Source: JANLQX01 sp031423635 (GTDB lineage Bacteria > Actinomycetota > Acidimicrobiia > Acidimicrobiales > JANYDT01). From it: DNA of 64,000 bases. Position 1 is the stretch's first letter; every line of letters begins with the position of its first letter. Made by a program: the position numbers and the translations under genes. Under the pieces are notes generated by a model that was not told the DNA's origin, made no database searches, and was given only the letters and a program-made list of their open reading frames with translations. Location: contig JANPFX010000082.1 of NCBI GenBank assembly GCA_031423635.1, positions 55,546 through 119,545 on the forward strand, given 5' to 3'. Positions 16,823-28,900 of this stretch are shown in pieces.

Positions 16823-17214
16823 CTCGCGCCCGCCAATCGGGAAGGGTGCGCCTCGCATTCCCACGGAAGTTCTCGCGATCTCGGCACGACGATGTCGAAC
16901 GTCGTCGAACTCATCTCATCGATCGCGAGCAATCAGCTCGCCGTGTTGCTCGCTGAGGGGTAGTTGAAGGCTGAAGTATCTGGCGCAAACTGTGCGTACC
17001 GGCCGATGATCGTCTCCGAGTCGCCGCCAATCCACGGTGCCAGATATCTTGAGGAATTCGTGAGCAGGAAAGCAGTTTCTTTCCTCGGCGAAATGCCAAG
17101 CTCAGTGCTACGTTTCCAGCCATTACCTCTCCACAAGGGCGCCACGTTGCTCACCACTCACTGTCGTACGGCGAAGACAATGGTGCCGACCGGGCTCGCT
17201 GACCGATTCGTGCG
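16823..17214. other. Noncoding gap after flagellar operon
   Basis: These 392 bases are less GC-rich than their surroundings and hold no convincing gene. A TTG-started frame at 16964-17218 has poor codon use and is not supported. An 8-bp inverted repeat lies at 16925-16953, and a second, widely spaced one (tatctggc 16977-16984 / gccagata 17039-17046) follows. The gap probably holds the end of the flagellar operon and the promoter of the histidine kinase, which I could not place. Confidence 0.5.
16925..16953 (+). terminator. Possible terminator hairpin after flagellar operon
   Basis: gcgagcaa (16925-16932) pairs perfectly with ttgctcgc (16946-16953) around a 13-base loop, about 100 bases after the last flagellar-operon stop. 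No T-run follows, so Rho-independent termination is uncertain. Confidence 0.35.
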
Positions 17215-18804
17215 ATGAGCGCCGCAGCGAAGTTGCGCGGTCTTCTGTCGAGCCACGCGGGTCCGAATCGTACGAAGCGCGAAGGTCACGACGGCGAGTT
17301 GATGACCATGTCGCGTCTGAACGACCAGAAGACGGCGCTGCTGTACACCGCATCCCATGAAGTGCGCGGGTCCCTCCACGGAATATTCGGACTCGTCGAG
17401 CGACTCCGCGACGAGCAGTCTTCACCCGAGACCAAACCGCTCCTCGATTCGCTTGCCGATGCCTGCAGCGGTTTGCGGTCGACCGTGCAGCAGGTGCTCG
17501 ACGTGGCCCAGTTGGAGAGCCGGGGCATCCAGCCGAGCGTTGCCGTGTTCGACCTGCGGGTGCTTCTGCGTGAAGTCGGCGCGGTGGTCTCGGGGGTTTC
17601 CGGACGCGACGTGGCCGTTCGCACATCCATCGACGACGCCTGTTCGGTGTTCCGCTTCGGTGACTGTGGGCGGATCAATCAGATACTCACCAACATCGCC
17701 ACCAACGGTGCGAAGGCGATGGAGAACGGTGTCCTTTCCATCCACGCGTGCGAACTGGCCGATGGGGTCGTGCGATTCATCGTCCGAGACGAGGGCGATG
17801 GGATGCCCCCGTTCGCCCGTTCCCGTTTGATCGCCCAGTCTGCCGACGGAAACGTGTTGCGTCAGGATCGCCGGCAGCGAACGGGTGATCGCCGATCGAC
17901 GGGCGGGCTCGGATTGCTGATCGCCCGCGAACTGATCGAATCGCTCAACGGGCGGGTGGACGTCAGCGTCGAGAGGAGCGCTGGCACAACGGTGCAGGTC
18001 GATCTCCCCCTTCCCGTCCGGGCGAGTTCACCGCAGCCGATCGGCGATCCTGAAGTCGATCTCACGATCAGGCGCGCGCTGATTGTGGACGATGCGCCGG
18101 AGGGGTTGCAGTTCCTGGCGCACTCCCTCGGCGCGATCTGCCAGAGCTGTGATGCCACGATCGATTCGGAAGAGGCGCTGGCCCTGGCCCAGAGCGAACC
18201 GTACGACCTCGTGATCCTCGACGGGATGATGTCGCCCCACGACGGCGCGGACCTCGCTCGGGCGCTTCGGCTCTTCGAAACGACACGCGACAGCGTCATC
18301 ATCGTCGCCACCGGGAATGTCGAGACGGTCAGTTCGTCCCGCTACCTCGCGGCCGGTGCTGATCTCGTCCTGGTCAAGCCGTTCTCGAGAATCGAGCTCG
18401 TCCGCGCCGTCCGCCGTACCATGGCGCTCCGTTCGGCCGAGGCCGTCGGATTGGTCATCGACCTTCGGCCGACGGATTCGAGTGGGGAGTCGTCGACGTC
18501 GAGCCAACCCGCCGCCGTGTTCGCCGCCCCCCTGCAGTTGTTCGATTCCCTCCTTCCGGGAAGGCTCGAAGCGATACGAGACGCCTTCACGAGGTCCGAC
18601 GCCGGGGCTTTCGCCCGCGCAGTGCACACGCTCGGCTCGCCTGCGGTGGTTCTCGGCGTCGACGGGTTGGGCCGCTACTGCCTGGCGTTGGAGACGATTG
18701 TCCGGGCCGTCGGCCTGGAAGGTGTCGCGGTGGGTGCCCTCGACCAACTGACCGTTCTGGCCGCCGCACAGCGTCCCGGCGTCGTGAAAACCGCGTCGTC
18801 CTGA
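17215..18804 (+). CDS. Hybrid histidine kinase with receiver and Hpt domains
   Basis: This 529-residue cytoplasmic phosphorelay kinase has no membrane segment or recognisable sensor domain. The dimerisation/H-box is at about residues 42-60 (TASHEVRGSLHGI, His48). The ATPase domain spans about 145-260, with N-box NQILTNIATNGAKAM, G1 DEGDGMP and G2 GGLGLLIARE. The receiver at about 285-405 has phospho-acceptor Asp336 in VILDGMM and Lys in LVKPFS. The C-terminal Hpt-like domain has a candidate His471 in AVHTLGSP. The partner of the Hpt is plausibly the response regulator that converges on it 59 bases downstream. Input is unknown; the N-terminus is short and hydrophilic. Confidence 0.92.
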   Translation: MSAAAKLRGLLSSHAGPNRTKREGHDGELMTMSRLNDQKTALLYTASHEVRGSLHGIFGLVERLRDEQSSPETKPLLDSLADACSGLRSTVQQVLDVAQLESRGIQPSVAVFDLRVLLREVGAVVSGVSGRDVAVRTSIDDACSVFRFGDCGRINQILTNIATNGAKAMENGVLSIHACELADGVVRFIVRDEGDGMPPFARSRLIAQSADGNVLRQDRRQRTGDRRSTGGLGLLIARELIESLNGRVDVSVERSAGTTVQVDLPLPVRASSPQPIGDPEVDLTIRRALIVDDAPEGLQFLAHSLGAICQSCDATIDSEEALALAQSEPYDLVILDGMMSPHDGADLARALRLFETTRDSVIIVATGNVETVSSSRYLAAGADLVLVKPFSRIELVRAVRRTMALRSAEAVGLVIDLRPTDSSGESSTSSQPAAVFAAPLQLFDSLLPGRLEAIRDAFTRSDAGAFARAVHTLGSPAVVLGVDGLGRYCLALETIVRAVGLEGVAVGALDQLTVLAAAQRPGVVKTASS

Positions 18805-18863
18805 ACGTTGCCGGGCCGTTGCCGACCTGAGTGCGGTCTCCTCGCCTCGGACTGGCGGTCTGC

Positions 18864-19676
18864 TCAGGAGATCGTGATGTCGGCCCGGATCCGGTAGCCG
18901 ACTTCGCGGATTGTCTGTATCAGCCAGCCGGCCCCGATCTGGGCCAGCTTCCGGCGGATGTTCGACATGTGCACTTCCACAAGGTGACTTCCGCCGTGCC
19001 ACTCCGGGCCCCACACCACTGCCTGCAGATCGCTTCGCGAAACCACGGAATTTGATCGTTTGGCGAGCTCGCGGAATAGGGCGAACTCGGTCCGCGTCAG
19101 CTGGGTCGAGTGTCCGCCGATGGTGACGATACGAGCCGGTGAATCGATGCTGAGGGCGGTGTCCGCCGGAAGATCGGCGGGTGATCTGCGAAGTCGTGCG
19201 GGTGGCTCCGACTCGGGTACAACGGCGTCGGTCGAGTTGGACCAGTCCGAACGGTTGCCCTGTTGCGTTCTCGCTGCAGCCTCGCTGCTCTGCTTGCGGC
19301 GAGCGACGGAACGGATTCGAGCGGCCAGTTCACGCATCGATGCCGGTTTGGTGAGGTAGTCGTCTGCCCCGATGGTGAATCCGACGAGCTTGTCGACTTC
19401 GTCTCCGCGGGCGGAGAGGATGATGATGTGAACGTCGCTGATCTCCCTCAGCCGTCGACAGGTCTCGAAACCGTCGATACCGGGGAGACCGAGATCCAGG
19501 ATCACGGCGATCGGCTTGACGTCGTTGAAGATCTCGAGCGCTCGTTCGCCGTCGATGGCCGTGTCGACAGCAAATCCTTCGGATTCGAGTGACGTCTGCA
19601 TCAGCAGGGTCACCTCGGGGGCATCATCGACCAGCAGCAGCCGGGGCCTGTCGATTGTCGGGGCACTTGCACTCAT
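18864..19676 (-). CDS. OmpR/PhoB-family DNA-binding response regulator
   Basis: The 270-residue protein has an N-terminal receiver (about residues 12-127), with acidic pocket VDDAP, phospho-acceptor Asp61 in VILDLGLPGIDG and Lys110 in YLTKPAS. A Ser/Thr/Ala-rich linker of about 50 residues follows, then a winged-helix domain at about 180-265 (LTRTEFALFRELAKR, VEVHMSNIRRKLAQIG, GYRIR). It converges with the hybrid kinase and is 235 bases downstream, on the same strand, of the giant surface protein gene. Its ATG overlaps the stop of a 31-codon frame (ATGA). Targets are unknown; the adhesin and the flagellar operon are the obvious local candidates. Confidence 0.93.
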   Translation of the reverse strand: MSASAPTIDRPRLLLVDDAPEVTLLMQTSLESEGFAVDTAIDGERALEIFNDVKPIAVILDLGLPGIDGFETCRRLREISDVHIIILSARGDEVDKLVGFTIGADDYLTKPASMRELAARIRSVARRKQSSEAAARTQQGNRSDWSNSTDAVVPESEPPARLRRSPADLPADTALSIDSPARIVTIGGHSTQLTRTEFALFRELAKRSNSVVSRSDLQAVVWGPEWHGGSHLVEVHMSNIRRKLAQIGAGWLIQTIREVGYRIRADITIS

Positions 19677-19768
19677 CTGGTTCTACTGTCACTGGGAGCG
19701 CCTTCGTGAAGACAGACGCAGGTGGACGTTGCTTGCTCGTCCGTGCGGCCCCGGAGATGTTGGTCCAT
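19673..19768 (-). CDS. Putative 31-aa leader ORF before the response regulator
   Basis: ATG 19768 has a good ribosome site (GGAG, 5 bases upstream) and a TACGTT -10-like box further upstream. The frame encodes 31 residues, beginning MDQHLRGRTDE and containing two Cys (C-V-C), and ends with TGA overlapping the ATG of the response regulator. The regulator itself lacks a visible ribosome site, so coupled translation is plausible. It is short and unsupported by homology. Confidence 0.38.
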   Translation of the reverse strand: MDQHLRGRTDEQATSTCVCLHEGAPSDSRTR

Positions 19769-19911
19769 GAGGACTCCATCCAACGTAACGCGTGAATGAC
19801 GTCGGGCGTCGGATATCGATCACAGAAATAGTTGTTCGGAGGCACGCCGGCTCCGTCCACGGCAGTCAGCCTGGACGCGGCGCCTGGGTTCCGGGAGCGA
19901 TCCGGCGCTCG

Positions 19912-22900
19912 TCACCGGGTTTGCCGGCGACGGCTCGCCGTGTGCACCAGGAGCGCTCCGCTGACGGCGAGCGCGAGCCCGACCATGATCAGGGTGCCGA
20001 GCTCCGCCCCGGTGAATGCGAGGCGTGACCGGACATCTGTGGCGGGCTTCGGCTGGGCGTTCTTCGCAACAGTGTCGGCCCGACGCGCGGCGCCGGTGGT
20101 GGTTGTCGTCGTCGCAGCGACGATGGTTGTCACTGCCCGAGCGGCGACGGTCGACGTCGGCACGGCGGTCGTGATCTGACTTGAGGACGGCACTCTTCCG
20201 ACGGTTGAGGAAGCGGCGGTCGTGGTGCTCTGCGCAGGTGCCCGGGTCGTTGTGGCGGCGGTCGACGGAGGCACAAGGAACGGGGGGATCGGGCTGATGA
20301 GTCCGGCATCGACATGACGGATGTTGGCGAGGGGCGAAACCACGATCACGGAAGTGCGGAACGTCTTGGTGTCGATGTCGGAGTCACCGGTCGGGTCGCC
20401 GACCCCGGGTGTCGTGACCTTCAGACCGTTCGTCACGTCGAAGGAGACGATGTAGGAGCGGGCCACGATGTCGTCGAACAGGTAGGTCCCATCCGGATCG
20501 CTCACGACGGTAAGGGGCGACCCGTCGCCCGCGAGCACGGGAGTCCCATCGGGGTAGAGGAGACGCACCACCACCGCCGAGATGCCGGGCTCGCCTGGTC
20601 CCTGCCGTCCGTCGCCGGAGCTGGTCCCGTCGTTCCAGACGCGCCCGCCGAGGCTGCCCTTCGGAATGAGCCCGGCGTCGACATCGGCGCGATCGAGACC
20701 CGAGACGAGGAGAACCTCGGCCGAGTGCGTCACCGGATCGATGTTGGAGTCGATCAGTGCGTTGGCTCCGCCGCCGGTTGGATCACCAGCGGCGAACCCT
20801 TGAGGCGAGTGTCCGTAGCGAGGCGGCGGATCGATGACGACCGTGACGCTGCCCGGCGCGACGTTGGCGAAGAGGTAGGTGCCCGACGAATCGGTCGTCG
20901 TCGTGGCGATGCGATCGTCGGTGGTGCCGAAGACGCCGTCCGGGCCCGCATGGCGCAGCGTCACCGGGACGTTGTCGACCGGCGGCTCTCCAGCGTCCTG
21001 GATGCCATCGAGATCGTCGTCGCGCCAGACGTAGTCGCCGACGCTGATCGGCGTGTAGAGGCCGCCGTCCACGTCGCGGTCATCGGAGCCCGTGGACACC
21101 AGATCGATGTTCGCCCTGAGCTCGAACGACGCGGTGGAACCGTTGGCCCGCGCATCGGAGTCGGTCGCCCGGGTTCCTCCGGCAACCGTGGTAGCGGTCG
21201 CGACCATGCCGGGCATGGCGAAGGTGACCGTATAGGTCCCGGGTCGCAGCGCGTCGATGAGCCAACCGCCGGCGGACCCGGCCGCGCTCGACGTGGTGGT
21301 GCTGCGATTCACCGGGGCGCCGCGGTCGTCGATGCCGACAAGGGTCACGGAGACGCCGTCGATGCCGGGCTCGCTCGGGTCCTGAATGCCATTGCCGTTG
21401 AGGTCGTCCCACACCCGGTCCCCGACGGCGACGGGTGCGAGCTCACCGAACCGTCCGACCGGTGTCTGCTCTCCCGGTGCGAGGACAACGCCGCTCACGA
21501 CGTCGTCGCCGATCGTTCCGTGCACCGATGACGTGTCGAGTCCGTCCATCCAACCTGCGGGCTGGCCCTCGGTCACGGTGTAGCCGGTGGCATCCGACGC
21601 AAGGAGGTCGAGAAACGAGTACGTGCCGTCGCTGAGTGTCGTCGCCGTGCGGGTGACGGCGTTGTTCGCCCGGTCCTTGCCCGTCAGCGTGATCGTCACG
21701 CCGCCGATACCCGGTTCGCCGCTGTCCTGCACACCGTTGTTGTCGGCGTCGGAGTAGACAATGCCGATGATGGCGCCGAGCGTCTCGCCGAAGTTGACAC
21801 CCGTGAGGCCAGTTGCCGGGACCGTGAGCGAGCTCAGCGTGTTCGGGGTCGACGATCCGTAGTTGAGCGGCTGGATCTCCTCGACGGTGTAGGTCCCCGG
21901 CGCCACGTTCGGGAAGCTGTACGAGCCGTCCCCGAGCGTCGTCGTCCGGGCGACCTCCGCACCGTTCGAGTCCCGTAACACCAGCGTCACGCCGAGCACA
22001 CCGGGTTCACCGGTGTCGCGCAGACCGTTCGCGGTGAGGCCATCGGCGCCGCGGTCCACGAACACCACACCGGAGATCGTCGTGGTCACGGCCGCCGACG
22101 GAACCCGTTCGCCGAACGTGTATCCGCTCGCCTGGGTGTCGAGCGGCAGGCTGATGTCGGCGATCACGTCGTTGCCGACGCCGCCCCCGACCGTGCCGGC
22201 GGCGTCCTGTCCGTCGGACCAACCGGAAGGCTGCGTTTCGGTGATCGTGTAGATCCCGGCGGGAAGATCGGTGAAGGCGTATGACCCGTCCGGTGACGTG
22301 GCTGTCGTTCGGGTGACGGAACTCCCTGCGGCGGTCGTACCGTTCAACGTGACCGTGACACCACTGATGCCGGGCTCCGCCGGACCGACAACCGAGGTCC
22401 GTTCGCCGTTGCCATCGACATCGTCGAACACCGATCCAGCAATCGATGACAGCGTGTCACCGAAGTCGATCTCCGAGATACCGCCGCTTGCCGGTGCGGT
22501 GATGGCCTCGGCATTTGTGGAACGCAGCGACGAACCGAATCCGATCGGCTGCACCTCGGTCACGGTGTACGGCGCTCCAGGCGTGAGGCCGGTGAACAGG
22601 TAGGTGCCGTCGGCTCCGGTTATCGATGTTCCGATGAGGACTCCCGAGCCGTCGCGCAATTGCACCGCCACCCCGACGATGACGCCGTCGCCGGGTCCTG
22701 CACTGGAGTTCCGGTCCCGGTCGAGGAAGACGGTGCCGCGGACGAACACCGTCGTCGGCAGGGTCTCCTGCTCGCCGAAGAGGTGACCAGTCGATACGCC
22801 GCCCGGGTTGACTACGATCGCCGTGATGGAGTCGGCGCCCGCAACGCCAGTAGATCCTGCGGTATCGATTCCGTCGCCGTACCCGGCGGGTTGTGTCTCG

Positions 22901-25900
22901 ATGACGCCGTACGTAGCGGCCGGAAGGCCGGTGAACACGAAGGATCCGTCGGGTCCGGTCGTGGTCGACGCAGAGACCGGCACGCCGTTCACGTCGACAC
23001 CGATGAGGTTCACACTCACACCCCCGATTCCGCGTTCAGTCGACGTCGGAGCCTTCACCCCATCGTTGTTCGCATCGACGTACACGAAACCCGTCACCGA
23101 AGCGGTGGTCTCGCCGAAGTTCACGCCGGAGAGTCCGACGGGCGGGATACTAAGTGCGCTCAGTATATTCGGCGTCGACGATCCATAGGCCGGGGGTTGC
23201 GCTTCGCTCACCGAGTACGTTCCCGGAGCGAGGTTGGTGAAGGCGTAGAAACCGTCCGGTTTGGTCACCGTGGTCGAAACGGAGGACCCTGTGCTGTCGA
23301 GCAGGGTGAGGATGACGCCACCAAGTCCGGCTTCACCTGTGTCGATCGACCCGTTGGCATTCCGGTCGATCCAGACTGATCCTCGAAGCGACGTCGTCGT
23401 GCCGGTTGTTCCGGTGGTGAGTCGCTCGCCGAAGTTCTGATTCGACAACCCGCCGAGCGGCACCACTGCGGAAGGAATCGAGTCCGGTGTCGTCGAGGTG
23501 TACCCGGATGGTTGGGTCTCGACCACGGAGTAGGTCCCCGGGGCGAGGTTGGTGAAGCGGTATCGGCCATCGGGACCGGTCAGCATGGTGTCGATCACCA
23601 CGTTCGAGGGGTTTCGAAGGGTGAGGCGCACGCCCGCCAGGCCTGCCTCGCCGCTGTCGATCGTCGCCGACGAGTTGGCGTCGACCCACACCACGCCTTC
23701 GAGGAACGCCGTGCCGGCCGGCGTGGGGCGGACCTTCTCGCCGAAGTCGTACCCCGTCCCGACCCCTTCAATGGGAAGCGCGATGGCGGTGATCGCATCG
23801 TTACCGAGCGTTCCCGGGTTGGCCGACGGGTTCGGGCCGGTGATCGCGCCGACCGCGTCGAGTCCGTCGAGGTACGCCGCCGGCTGGGTTTCCGAGATGC
23901 CGTATGTCCCCGCCAGGAGGTCGTCGAATCGATAGGTCCCGTCCACCGCCGTGTTGGTTGTGCGATTCACTGCGGCGCCGTTCGCGTCGGTGCCGCTGAG
24001 GGTCACGATGACGCCGGCGACGGCCACTTCTGCCGGTGTCTGTCTGACGCCGTCGTCATTCGTGTCGACGTAGACCTGGCCGGCGAGTGAAGCGCCGATC
24101 TCGCCGAAGTTCACGTTGGCCAAACCCCCGGCCAACACAGTAAGTGAGCTTAGGGTATTCGGCGTTGTCGTTCCGAGCCCGATGGGTTGCGTCTCGACGA
24201 TTCGGTGCGTCCCCGGACGGAGCCCCGCGAAGGCGTAGGTCCCATCGGGTGCTGTGGTCGTCGTTCCCACGAGGTTGTTCAGTGCGTCGAACAGCGTCAG
24301 CGTCACACCGCCGAGGCCGGGTTCGCCGCTGTCGGGTGAAGACCCTGATCGGTTCCTGTCGAGGAACACCGTGCCGGTGAGCGTCGCCCCGGTCACAACG
24401 GGACGGAGGAGCTCGCCGAAGTCGTATGCGACGCCCAACGACACAACGCCCGGCGGCAGGACAATTGATCCGATCGCATCCGTCGGAATGAGCGCGCCCG
24501 TGCTCGACCCGTTCACCGTGCCGACATGCTCACGTCCGTCGTCGTAGGCACCCGGTTGGGTCTCGGTGACGGTGTACGAACCGGAGGGAACCCCACGAAA
24601 CACGTACGAGCCGTCCACACCCGTGGTCGTCGTGCGGCTGAGTGCAGCGCCGAGCGCGTCCGTTCCGGTCAGGGTCAGGACGACGCCGGACACTCCTGTC
24701 TCGGTCGGGTCCGCGATGCCGTCGTCGTTGGTGTCGATGACGACGCGTCCACCGAGGGACGAGAGCGTCTCACCGAAGTTCTGATCACTTCGGCCGGTCG
24801 GCGGGATGTTGAGACTCGCGATCAGGTTGGGTGTCGACGAGCCGTGCGTCGCCTTCTGGGTTTCGCGAATCGAGTAAACACCGGCCGGGAGTGCGGCACC
24901 CGTGTTGTTCGTTCCGAGGTTGGTGATCCGGAAGGTGCCGTCGGCTGCGCTGGTGACCGAGGCGACCACGCTGCCGGCGTTGTTCAGCAGCTCGATCGTC
25001 CAACCCCCGAGTCCGGTGTCCCCGGCGTCGAGTGAGCCGTTTGCTCCGGCGTCGAGGTAGACGACACCGGAAACGAAGGCACCGGTCGGCGCGGCTTGGC
25101 CCTCGGCGAAGTCGTATCCGATTCCGGTCCCTGCTGCGGGCATCGTTATCGCCGTGATGTTGTCGTTGCCGAGCGTCCCCTGAGCGGTGGCGTTGATCGT
25201 GCCGAGGCTGTCGATCGCGTCGGTGTACCCGCCCGGCTGGGTCTCGCTCACGGCGTAGGTGCCGGCCAGCAGGTTGATGAACTGGTATGCGCCCGTAGCA
25301 TCCGTCGAGGTGATCCGGGATACGGGACCGTTGACATCGATTCCGGTGAGCGTGATGGTGACACCGCTGATGCCGGTGCTCTCGGAGACCTGACGCACAC
25401 CATCGTTCGTCGTGGCCACGTAGACGCGACCGGCAAGCGATCCGGTGGTTTCGCCGAAGTTGATGTTGGTGACACCGTCGAGTGGCACGGTCACCGTGGG
25501 GAACACGTTGGGCGTCGACGAGCCGTAGCCGTTCGGTTGGGTTTCGGTGACCGAGTAGGTGCCGGGGACGAGGTTGGTGAAGCTGTAGGTGCCGTCCGGG
25601 ATCGTCAGCGCAGTGGCGATCACGTTGTTCCCGGCATCGCGAAGGGTGATGCTGACCCCGCCCAGCCCGGTGTCGCCGGAGTCGATTACGCCGTTGCCGG
25701 AGGCGTCGATGAACACGCTCCCGGAAAGCGAGGTGGTGTTCTGGCGTTCTCCGAACAGGTAGCTGGAAGCGTCGATTCCCGCACCCATCGCGATAGAGAC
25801 GATCCGGTCGTCGGCCACCGTTCCTCCTACGGTTCCGGCCGTGTCCTGCCCATCGGCGTACGACGGCGGTTGCGTCTCGACGACGGAGTATGACCCGCTC

Positions 25901-28900
25901 AGTAGGTCGGTGAACGTCCATGCGCCGGATGCATTGCTCACCGTCGTTCGGCTGACGGTGTTGCCGTTCGCGTCGACGCCCGACAACGTGATGGTCACGC
26001 CGGAGATCGCCGTCTCGCCGGCGTTGCGAACACCGTTGTCGTTGGCGTCGACGTAGACGAATCCGGAGATCGTCGAAACTGTGTCACCGAAGTTCTGCGC
26101 GGTCACGCCGGTGGCCGCGAGGCCGTTGACGGCGATGGTCGTCGGGTTCTCACTGCGCCCAAGCCCGGCGGGGGTCACCTGGTCGATGCGATAGTCAGCG
26201 CCGGCGACGAGGTTGTCGAAGCGGTACGTGCCGTCGTTGCCCGTGGTCGTCCTGGCGATCTCATCGCCGGACGTGTTGCGAAGGACGACGACCACGCCGG
26301 CCAGCGGGCTGTCGACTCCCGCATCGCGCACCGAGTCGCGATTTCGATCGAGGTAGACGTTTCCGCTGACCGACGCAGTCGAGCTGATCTCGCCGAAGTC
26401 GTAGCCGGTTCCGTTGACACCGACGCCGACCGTGATCGCCGTCACGGAGTCCGTGCCGATGCCGTTCCCGGGACGTGTTCCGCCGAGCGTGCCGATGGCA
26501 TCGCGACCGTCGCCGTAACCGGTTGGCTGGGTCGGCTCCGTGACCGTGTAGAGGCCCGCAACGAGCCCGTCGATCTTCCAGGTTCCGTCGACCGACGTGT
26601 CCGTTGCGAGGTTCACCGAACGACCGTTGACGTCGATGCCGGTCACGCGGATCGTGATGCCGCCGATCGGCTGCTCGCCCGAGTCGTCGATGCCGTCGTT
26701 GTCCGCGTCGACGAACACCTGACCGGCCAACGAGGACGTGGTGTCGAAGAAGTCCTGTCCCGAGAGTCCGCCGACGGGGGCCGTCACGCTCAACGTGTTG
26801 GGTGAAGAACTCCCGTAACCGGTCGGTTGGGTCTCGATGACGGAGTAGTCACCGACCGGAATACCGGCGAACGAGTAGTTGCCATTGACGTCGGTGGTGG
26901 TCGTAACGACCACCAGTCCGCCGCCGTCGCGCAAGGTGATGGTCACACCGGCGACCGTCCCGTTCTCTCCGGTGTCTCTCGTGCCGTTGGTGTTCGGGTC
27001 GATGCGAACTGCGCCGCTGATGGAGGTGTACGCGACCGGCACGGGTGGCTTCTCGCCGAACAGATTTCCCGTCGACATCGTGCCCGAGGCGATGGCGATG
27101 CTGCTGATCTGATCGTTCGTCGTGGTCGTGCCACCGGCCGTTCCGGCCCGTTCGGCCCCGTCGACGTACGACGCCGGCTGGGTCACCTCCGTCACGACGT
27201 AGATGCCCGGCCGCAAGCCGGTGAAGGCGAAGCTGCCGTCGGCCGCGGTCGTCGTGACGCGATTGATGACGTTGCCCAGGTCGTCGGTTCCCGTGAGCGC
27301 GATCGAAACGGCGGCGATGCCGGGCTCGCCGACCTGTCGGTTCCCGTCATCGGTGATGTCGACGTAGACGGAACCGGAAACCCCGCCGGCGAGCAGTTCG
27401 CCGAAGTTGTTGCGGGCGGAGTTCGTCGAGGAGCCGACGACGATGCCCGTGAGCACATCACGCGAGGGAATCGGGCCGCCGAGCGAACCGCCGGCTGTGC
27501 CGACGGTGTCACGACCGTCGAGGTATCCCGACGGCTGTGTCTCGGTGAGCGAGTAGCCGGCAAGGGACGATGCCTCCAGGCCGGTGAACTGGTAATAGCC
27601 GTCCGCTCCGGTGTTCGTTGCTCGGGTGGTCGACGTGCCGAACACGTCGACCCCAGTGAGGGTGATCACCGCGCCCACGATCGGGGCTTCGCCGGTGTCA
27701 CGGATTCCGTCGTTGTCGGCGTCGACGTAGACGTAACCCGAGATGATGGGCAGGTTCACGATGCCGGCGTCGAGGGTGAGGTTCACCTCTCCGGAGCCGA
27801 GCGTGGTCGAGCCGGAGATCCCGCTTGTCTTGTTGAGGTCCGAGTCCGTGGTGTTGGGGCCGACGTTCGCCGCAGTCAGCGTGAACCCGGAAGGGGCATC
27901 GATGCGGATCCGGTAGATGCCGGGTGCGAGCCCGTCGAAGCGGTAGTTGCCCGAACCGGTGGTGAGTTGCGTGATGGGGTCACCGGCAGCGTCGGCGACC
28001 TGAACTCCGGCAGCATCGAGGAGACGGACGCGCACGTTCGCCACGCCGGGTTCGCCGATGTCCTGGACGCCGTTGCCGTTCAGGTCCTCCCACACGCGAT
28101 CACCGAGGCCGGCCGTCCGGAAGAACCCGGCGTCGACGTCGGTCGGCGACTGTCCGCTCTGCAAGGTGAACGGTGGGGTCGTTCCAGTGATGAGCGACGC
28201 ATCGGAATTCGTTGCCCCGGAACCTCTGCCGATCGGCGATGGAGTCCAACCCGAAGGTGTGGTGAAGTGGACGCGGTAGGTCCCGGGCACGAGGTTGTCG
28301 AACACATAGGTTCCGCCGCCGGATGTGACGGCTGTACGGATCACCGCAGTGCCCTCCACCAACTCGACGGTCACGCCATCGAGGCCGGGTTCCCCGCTGT
28401 CCTGTATGCCATTGGCGTTGGTGTCGTCCCACACGCGGTCACCGACCGAGGCGGCGGCGAAGAAGCCGGCGTCGATGTGCGTCGTGGTCACGCCATCGGG
28501 CACCCCGAAGACGGCCGTGCGGCCCGTTGCGAGGTCGGCATCGGAGTCGAGTCCGCTCGCCCGTGGCGAGCTCGTCGACGGGGGCGACGGAAGGTAGCCG
28601 GAGGGGCGGACGAACTCGACCCGGTAGTCGCCTTCGCGCAGGAGCGCGCCGCTGTTGTCGGGACCGGACCGGGTGAAGGAATACGTGCCGTCCGACGCGG
28701 TCGTCACTGTTGCGATGACGGCAGACGAGCTGTTCAGGAGTCGAACGGTCACGCCCCCGACTCCGGTGGTCTCCGTGACTTGACGGGTCCCGTCGGCGTT
28801 CGTGTCGTCCCACACCTGGTCGCCGATTACGACGCCGCGGAAGAGGCCGGTGTCGATGGTCGAGTTCGTCTCGTCGGAGATCAGCGAGACCAAGGTCGTC

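Noticed and set aside
16964..17218. 84-codon TTG-started frame before the histidine kinase
   Set aside because: Although its stop overlaps the kinase ATG, its codon use and third-position GC are unlike all neighbours, and the product has no recognisable features.
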